A stretch of DNA of 64,000 nucleotides from Papilionanthe hookeriana x Papilionanthe teres. Taxonomy: Eukaryota; Streptophyta; Magnoliopsida; Asparagales; Orchidaceae. Below, in pieces: positions 57,141 through 64,000 of the stretch. Under the pieces are notes generated by a model. It ran no database searches, was not told the origin of the DNA, and saw only the letters and a list, made by a program, of their open reading frames with translations. The stretch is taken from positions 108,229,943 through 108,293,942 of the forward strand of contig CM040429.1 in NCBI GenBank assembly GCA_022702705.1. Direction: 5' to 3'. Position numbers and translations under genes: made by a program. Numbering within the stretch: the stretch's first letter is position 1; each line of letters opens with the position of its first letter.

Positions 57141-58394
57141 TATATCCTTTATTGTATTATTTTCATTATTTATGTTTCAGTGTGTCTTTTGCTCTATTTG
57201 AATGTGAGTAATTGTTTCATTGGAATTGCATGTGTATATAGTGCTAGTCCATTGAAAGAGTGGCTAGTTAACTTGGAAAAAGGTTGTGTAAAAATTTTCT
57301 TTTTTATTTTGTGACGTACTGGAAGCCGGCATGACCACGCCCAATTTGGGCGTGACCATGTCGCACCCAAATCTTTCAGGTGAGTCACGGGTTGGTGCGA
57401 CATGACCAAACCACACCCTGGTGTGAACATGCCATCTAGACTTTAATTGCTTGAAACACCTTCTCTTTGACATGTTGCTCCTTTACTTCCCCCAAGTTCC
57501 ACCTCCTTTCCTCCCAAATCTCTGAACTCCTAAGAAAAAAGCTTCTTTTGCTAGATTTGGCTCCTAATGAGTAGATCAGGGTAGAAGCTTTAGGATGTGG
57601 TAAACATTTTGCACTTCCTCCAATTTTCTCTTTATGTTCGACACCAAAATTTTAATTCCCACTCACATATCTGTTGAAGGTTCATCAAAACCTCTTCTCT
57701 TAGTCAATACTTTAGTTGTTATGACGGATTTGCGAATCTGCACCAAAAATTTCACATTTTTATTGAGCATATTATTGACATCACTTTTGTGAGGATCTCT
57801 TTCCATCTCTGTAGGAACTTAGGATTTAGCCTTTGGGTTTCCTAATGACCTTCTTAAATTAGTAGAGATGGAGCTTACCCATATATGACTTCTAACCAAT
57901 ACTCACTTAGGGTTCTTTGAGATTAAGCCCAAATCCTCAACCCTTAGTTAAGATGTTTGAGGGTCAAGCCTAATGAGAGCTTAAGTTGACTTCTTTAGGT
58001 GAAGGATGCCCCAGCTTATGCATGGAGCTCAAAATCCTAAAAATTCCTCTAATGACCCATTAAATACTCATGTGATTCTCATTGACCTTGGAAAATCCCA
58101 TCATAACAAACAAATCAACTCAAATCTTCAAATGAAATTAAACTCAACCAACTCAACTTTCTTAGCCAAGTGAATCAACCCTAATCAAGCCCATTCAAGT
58201 ACTTTTGACTCCTATTTAAATCACTTCAATTATAAATCTATCAACCTGAGTCTTCAATACCAACATCTCACAAACACTTACAATTTTATTGTTGACGATA
58301 TAAGTAAATATTTTAATCGACAATGCTTTAAAAAGCCATCAGTCCTAAGATGTAAGTAACAATGAGGGCTATCCATCTTAGGGTCATCAGATCC
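57141..58394. other. Non-coding stretch with strong palindromes
   Basis: No supported ORF is seen. It follows the pol end of the plus-strand relative, so it may be that element's 3' region or LTR. The palindromes are listed separately. TTTTATTGTTGACGATATAAG and AAAAAGCCATCAGTCCTAAGATG near 58290-58350 have no recognised role. Confidence 0.4.
57336..57402. other. Nested palindromes in a GC-rich island
   Basis: CACGCCCAATTTGGGCGTG (57336-57354) is a perfect 9-base hairpin with a 1-base loop. TGTCGCACC (57359-57367) and GGTGCGACA (57394-57402) are perfect complements. CACACC and GGTGTG follow at 57411-57425. Confidence 0.85.
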
Positions 58395-60183
58395 TGATAC
58401 ACCTAAAATATATATAGTATTTTTAAGTACATTTTTATACCTATTTTTGATGATATTACACTTTAATGGAATGCATTTTTGTGTTTTTCTTGCAGGTATG
58501 ATTAAAATGAGTGATTATGATGAAAGGAGCAATAAAGGATCAAATTTGGAGCAAAAATTGAAAGGTGTGAAAATTTGGCCTCTGGAGCCTAAGCGCCGGA
58601 CCATTGGCGCATAGGCTCTACATTTAAAGTGACGAATTTTATTTGATTTTGGCTAAAATTTGAAGGGGTTTTTGAAGCACCCTTTGGTTTAAACTTCGCT
58701 AACTTCCCATCAGCACCAAAAATCATTTAAAATTTAAACGGATGGATGCATTCTTGATGGATACATTGAATCTGGATACATTTTGAAGAGACACCAAGGA
58801 ACATTTTAAAAAATTTTAAAAATAAGACGTGAAGATCAGAAAAAGGGTTTTTGTTGGAGGGTGTGATTAGTGTTATGGTCAAGTTTATGTTAGAAAGTTA
58901 TTGAGAGCACATCTTTCCACTTCACCACTTTTTATTATCAATTGTATCTAGTTTTTATTACAAGTAGAATAAAGGTTTGGAGACAACTGATTTAGGCACC
59001 AACCTCTATTGTGTCTTGTAAGGGGAAAGCAAAGTTTCAGAGGAACTTCAAGAGTCTTGTTGAGTGGAATTTTTTATAAGCGTTTAACTTTGTTTTACAT
59101 TTGGTTTTAAAGTAAAACTTGTTGTGTTTTCACTATGATTTCTACTTTCAAATCAAGTTATGATTGTGTTTTCTCCATGGATTCTGAGTAGTTTTTTTTA
59201 TCTTTTTTCTTTTAAAATGATGAAGTAATTAGATTATGGAAGGAAGTTGTGTGAAGTTTAGAAATTCAATGTTGGAAGAAGTTGTGATGATTCACTACCT
59301 TGCACTTAATTTACTTCTTGATTTGACAAATTAAGATGTTAAAATTTATCGGGAGATTATGTAAGATTCATTGTGGTATTGTCTCAATCAACAATTGGAA
59401 AGAATCACATGCAATTGTATGGATGAGAATTGTAGTCCATATGGTTGGGTGTAAATAAGTAGGAATATATGCTTATAATGAGGAATAAAATTAGTGGACT
59501 TTAGAGTGACAGGCTAAAGCCCCCTAATTTGGTTTGATGTGAAAAATTTTGTTATGAGATGTTAGCCCCTAGGTGGAGGGAATCGATGGAACTCTAGAGT
59601 GAGAGCTAGTATCTTCCATGCCTAACCCATCTACAAGATTTTAAATCATCAAATTAACCAAAGTTCTTTATAGAACCAAGTAAGGGTAAAGAATATAATT
59701 GTTTCTATTTGGCACAACACATTTTAGATACTTCCACAATGAAATTTCATAATTATTACTGATTCATTGAAAGAGAAAAAAGATATTTTATTCTCATTTG
59801 CTTTCATACTATTTTATAGTTGTGTTAATTTTAGTTTTTTACTTTATTTTTTATTCAGAAAATACCCAAAATAAATTTGAAAAACTTTATATTTTAAAAC
59901 ATATTTTACAAAATCATTTTAAAAAAGTAAAAAGTTATTTTTTCTATTTCTTTAATATTTTAGACATTTCTCTGTGGATTTGATATCTCGAGACTCAATC
60001 AAAAAGTCATATATTACTTGAAAAACAATACTTATACTTGCGTAGTATCCCATATTATAAATAATTAAAATATATCTCTTATTTGCTTCTGAATTAAGTT
60101 TTTAGTACCGTTTCAAAGAAAGAGATAATATCATTGGAAATAAATATAAAGTGAAAATCGTAAGCATAAATATTCGGGGATCA
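58395..60183 (+). repeat. Probable solo LTR (LTR6)
   Basis: This is a complete 1789-bp LTR in plus orientation, from TGATACACCTAAAATAT to ATTCGGGGATCA, with no primer site or gag after it and no polypurine tract before it. The flanks GATCC (58390-58394) and GACCC (60184-60188) differ at one base and may be the 5-bp target duplication. Solo LTRs arise by recombination between the two LTRs of an element. The nearest relative here is LTR7, lying inverted 2.57 kb to the left. Confidence 0.8.
58585..58618. other. Stem-loop in LTR6
   Basis: The arms GAGCCTAAGCGCC (58585-58597) and GGCGCATAGGCTC (58606-58618) pair at 12 of 13 positions around an 8-base loop, 190-224 bp from the LTR start. Confidence 0.8.
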
Positions 60184-60479
60184 GACCCCAGGATAAAATA
60201 AACCTTATCTTACACCCGTAAGGTAATGAAAGCTCCCGGCTCTGCAAACCCATAAATCATGGAGATTTTAATCATATGGGTGAGTATATCCTTTCTAAGA
60301 TAATTTTCCTGTCTTTTAAGGTTGTATATTATTCTTCGAATAACACATATGATTATTTAGATAGAAACCTTTAGAGATCTATGGTGGATACACAATAAAA
60401 ACCTCGTTGACGATCTTTTATGGCAATGAGTCAGTCGTTAGTTAGTGTACCTAACATGACCTCATTTTTTCTTGTCAAC
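60184..60479. other. Spacer, no gene seen
   Basis: Mixed AT-rich sequence with no ORF or repeat that I can support. The gag pseudogene to its right may extend into it in decayed form. Confidence 0.4.
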
Positions 60480-61376
60480 CCCCCCTGTTATCCTCAGATG
60501 GCCAATTATCTTCGTATCATGGTCAAGTGAAATGACACGAGTCTTCGCTCGACCTCCATTTGTCATTTCTTAGGGCCCTCTCTTCCGACTACTGGTTATT
60601 GATTCTGCCCCGGCGAACGCAAAGGCGGTGTTGTATTCTTCGATCAAAATGCAATTGTTGGTTTCAGATCCTACACTTTCAACATCAATTTCTTGAACTG
60701 TGTAGCAAACCAATGAAGTCTCTCACTTTTTCCTCATCTGATCTGTAGCAAGGCCCGAGAACTCTTTTGAGGCCTCTAGGCGATGTCGAACTGCACCACA
60801 AGCACCCTCTTGAAGTCGATGAAGGATGCCATTACTCTAACTGACAGTCCACTGAATCACCAGAGGGACGACTCCCTCAGCATGGTGAAGAAAAGTTGAG
60901 ACTTCATAGTGTCTGTGATCCTCAGCAAGCAGACGGTCGACTCAAATGAGGTGTTATGGTCAATCAGATCAGTTTGACCTTTGTAGGATTTTACTAATGA
61001 TATCTGAAGCTTCGTAAGTGGTTCAACAATTAAAATCTATAGAGAGAAAGCATTCTCCAGCTGGCTTGGGGCCTCAGTGTACATGAACTGTTGTTTGTCT
61101 AGTAGCATCGACCTAGTACTGTCCTGGTATTGAGTGTCTTCTACTTTGTCAGGGGATCGAGTCACCTCTAAGCCTTTTTGTGTCGACACTTCTTCCCTAA
61201 GGGTTTGCTCCCCTTCCCGCTACTACTTTTTTGATGTTCTCCAACATCTAGTCCATCATCTTGTTCTTCAAATATTGGATTTGTTGTTGCATGAACTCCC
61301 TAGTCCGTTCCATATTTGCAGTGTCCCTTTTTTTAGTTTCTTCTCCATATTGTTTTCTACTTCTTCCTGCTGACAT
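60480..61376 (-). pseudogene. gag: gag pseudogene of another Ty3/gypsy lineage
   Basis: It starts at ATG 61376 (MSAGRSRKQYGEETKKRDT, EFMQQQIQYLKNKM). With stops and shifts it then reads KSYKGQTDLIDHNTSFESTV, LFFTMLRESSLWWFSGL, SFIDFKRVLVVQFDIA, RPQKSSRALLQIR, GKSERLHWFATQF and DLKPTIAF. The YKGQTDP-DH, WFSGLP-GSI and LLQI-QG blocks are typical of Retrotrans_gag in gypsy elements other than Athila. About five stops are visible. Confidence 0.75.
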
Positions 61377-62400
61377 AATTCACACTTACCATACCTTTTA
61401 AGATGTCGAATCTGAGTTTGTCTTGCGAATCACGCCCAAGGAATATAGCGTAGATATGAAGAGAGAGGGAAAGAGAGAGAGCATAGTGATGAATAGTAGA
61501 ATGAGGAAATTGTGTAACATTTTATTCATGAATTGATCCCCTATTTATAAATAAAAAAGGTACAATACACAAAGTTACATTTGTGCACCTACTTCAGTAG
61601 GTATTGTATAGATTGTTCTAAGTATTTCGCTCTTATGGGCCTAGGGAATTGCTGCTTTTTAGCTCGACCTGGTGGACTGACTTCAATGAGCCTTACAAGT
61701 CGACTACATCTGATGGATGCTGTCAGTGGCCTATGCTAATGAAGTTTTGGTGAACGCCAAGTTGGGGAGAAAATGAATTGAATTGTGATGTCAGGAAGCT
61801 AAATCCATAGACGATGTCGGTCAGCTAGTCTTCACTGGTTGGGGGTTGATAGGACTGAATTGATCGACTAAGTCTTGTTGATTGGTTCCTATAGTCCGAT
61901 CATTCAGCCCTTGGCCTCCACCAAAGAACTGTCAGCAGAGCGAAGCTAAGCTATTGGGCAGAGAGTGAATCACCGTAATCAGACATATAGTATGTTCTTT
62001 GTCGAAGAGGTCTTGTGGGGATGGCTACTGGTTGGTTGTCTTTGATACAGTCATTTGAACTAAGAGGATTAAATAATTCTTCCGGTTTCATTTTCTCAAA
62101 ATGATAGGTTCAGAAAATCATTTACCTTGTGACTTGGAGATCCCCTGGGCTCGTGCCACATACACATCCTTATAACAGTTGGTTTTGAGTCAGGTTCATC
62201 TGATCTACCCTTCGATATTCTTTTTCTTCTAGACCGTCGGATTTCAATGAAACTCATGTTGGCATTATTTACGTGTATGTATGGTTGGGGAAAGCAGTAA
62301 ATTAGTCTCTCTTTTTCAGAGGTGAGAGAGAAATTCAAAACTTCTTCTTAGAAGTGAGAAGCATATATACTAGCTAATCAACTGTCATTTCTAGACATAA
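61377..62400 (-). repeat. Probable 5' LTR and leader of the 60.5-61.4 kb gag
   Basis: It lies upstream of the gag on the minus strand and holds a TATA box with a purine-rich stretch downstream (GAGAGAGGGAAAGAGAGAGAG on the plus strand near 61461-61480). LTR boundaries and a primer site were not identified. The open frame 62096-62338 (minus) has no recognised content. Confidence 0.35.
61541..61556 (-). promoter_or_regulatory. TATA box, minus strand
   Basis: The minus strand reads TTATTTATAAATAGGGG, a strong plant TATA context about 165 bases upstream of the gag ATG. Confidence 0.5.
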
Positions 62401-63774
62401 ACTCAGTCAATCCTAGCATAACTCGATAAGTAAGCAACCATAAATAAAATTACTTATGAGCAACAATTTTACCCACCCTTTGAAAAACAAACCCTTAAAG
62501 TTAAATATTCAATCACAAGAATTATATGATATGAAAGAAGAAGATAATAAGATATATAGGAGAATATTCTCCCGCTATGTCTCTCTAAATCTTTGGAGAC
62601 TAATATAAAACACAATTTAATTTTTAAGAAGCTACGCAAATTATTTACATCAAGAACTATTCTCACAAAGTGCTTCATTAAAAGTTTATTAGAACTTTGG
62701 ATTCACTCTAAAAGGGATTTTTAATGGAAATTTTTATTCAACGTGTCCTATTTACGATGGTAGCGGTAGAGAGTCCTAAAGACTTGTTATTCTGTCACGT
62801 GCATTTATTATAAATAGATTAAATCTAATCAACAGATGAAGCCAGGATTACTAAGATTATTCAATAAAGATAACGCTAAAATTTGATTCACGTGGACAAC
62901 ACAACACAAGAATAATGCAAGATGACTTCAAATATCTTAAAATACGGCAGTAAAAGTTGGAACCAGTTCTCTAACTTTGAATAATCCTAGCCTAGAATAA
63001 AGCATAACTGCTGACAGATCTAATTATATTTGAAACTTTACTTAGAAAATTTCTAAATATGCCGTCCTCAAAGGGAAAAAGATTAGCGTATATAAAACGT
63101 ACGCAGTGCTGCATACGTCATCTAATAATAGACTATCACGTATGTATAATCTCCATGTAAATTACTTATAATCTGTAAAAATAAACATCTTACAAAGAGG
63201 TTACAAAGAATAAAACACAGAAATATCTCTCATATAACCTCTATATAACCTATTGGACATACACCATACTGCATATACTTTAGGTATGCAATTTTTTTTC
63301 TCCTCAAAGACACAGGTCTTGCAAGTCAAATCCTCCCTTAAAAAACAGCCAGTAAATAAATAAAGCTTACAATATTTAAAAATAAAACTAAAAACGCGGA
63401 AACCTTACATCACACGAAAGCAGGCAGACTTTTGAATGCGTACTATTTGCTTTAATTCGTGTTAATCTTATCATTTATTTTGCCGTCATCCACACTGCTG
63501 TGGGGGCCAGCTTTAATTTTTTTTTTTATTAAATTATCAGCATTATATAAGAAGTATTATGCAAAAATATATTAAAAATTCAACTTAACAGCTACAGATT
63601 AAGCCCTCAAATTCTAACGCATATACTTTAATTATTGTATAGAATTTATTGGGGTAGCTTACCTATTGCGGCGGCATTTTGAAAATGCTATTTTATCGTT
63701 TAAAAATTATGTTTGCACGACTTATCCGAAAATACAATTAAATTTTTATATTAATAGATCACACACTAAAAAGA
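62401..63774. other. Spacer, no gene seen
   Basis: I see no supportable gene. ACGTACGCAG/CTGCATACGT (about 63099-63120) and CTGCATAT ... GGTATGCA (about 63269-63290) are small dyads around GTATGCAG words. TATATAAAACG at about 63090 resembles a TATA box with nothing identifiable downstream. Confidence 0.4.
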
Positions 63775-64000
63775 TGAGGCTTTAAAGAAAACCAAGGGGG
63801 GAAAGTCCGTAGGCTGATGATATCCCAATTGAAGTGTGGAAATGTTTAGGTGATTTGGGGTTTCTTGGCTTACTAAACTTTTTAATATTAATTTAAAAAC
63901 TAAAAAAATGTCTGAGGAGTGGAGAAAGAGCATTTTGGTCTCCATTTTTAAGAATAAAGGAGATGCACAAGAGTGTGCAAATTATAGAGGAATTAAATTG
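63775..64000 (+). pseudogene. LINE (L1-type) reverse transcriptase fragment, runs off the window
   Basis: In two frames it reads DDIPIEVWKCLGDLGF, then after a stop and shift KMSEEWRKSILVSIFKNKGDAQECANYRGIKL. These are the RT fingers of plant L1-type LINE ORF2 (family pattern PDEWR-S-LVPIYKNKGD-Q-C-NYRGIKL). The YADD palm would lie beyond base 64000. A stop in the first part and the lost frame suggest a dead copy. Confidence 0.85.

Noticed and set aside
57194..57473. Two overlapping minus-strand frames across the palindromes
   Set aside because: The frames overlap each other and exist only because the palindromic GC island lacks stops.
63080..63300. Small dyads around GTATGCAG as a possible MITE
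   Set aside because: No terminal inverted repeats or target duplication could be defined.

Overview
The window looks like plant nuclear DNA from a large, AT-rich, repeat-dominated genome. The reasons are decayed LTR retrotransposons of the plant Ty3/gypsy Athila lineage, a primer-binding site matching TGGCGCCGTTGCCGGGGA, a DUF4283-type pseudogene, a plant LINE reverse transcriptase, and long AT microsatellites. I recognise no intact host gene, rRNA, CRISPR array or prokaryotic feature. The species cannot be named from the sequence. All percentages, boundaries and relationships were judged by eye.

1-17.8 kb is a minus-strand array of Athila-type elements joined through shared LTRs. From left to right it holds an RT-bearing element entering at base 1, LTR1 (3016-4864), a gag-protease derivative (4865-8205), LTR2 (8206-10061), a second derivative of the same structure (10062-13404), LTR3 (13405-15242), a chimeric stub (15243-16292) and a diverged LTR4 (16293 to about 17791). 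Both derivatives have lost RT, RNase H and integrase at the same place, so the repeated unit is about 5.2 kb.

17.8-31 kb holds a non-coding repeat family called B here, a DUF4283 pseudogene, compound microsatellites, a tRNA-like A/B-box segment, a heavily decayed Athila element with LTR5 (21495-26900) and an integrase-RNase H-RT fragment (27540-29985).

31-48 kb is a mosaic of B copies in both orientations, GC-rich islands, an accessory-ORF pseudogene (38150-38945) and three tandem arrays with periods of about 75, 22 and 80 bp.

48-55.8 kb is another minus-strand Athila element. It keeps gag, RNase H, integrase and two accessory ORFs, each broken by one main stop codon, but it has lost protease and RT. 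Its losses are therefore complementary to those of the 5-13 kb derivatives.

55.8-64 kb contains a decayed plus-strand Athila relative, a probable solo LTR (58395-60183) inverted relative to LTR7, an unrelated Ty3/gypsy gag pseudogene (minus) and a LINE RT fragment running off the right edge.

The most unusual signals are a GC-rich stem-loop island about 180-320 bp inside the LTRs, which keeps its fold or position while its sequence changes and recurs upstream of both accessory ORFs; repeated primer-binding-site copies built into the LTR 3' ends; and the shared-LTR array of an RT-less derivative.
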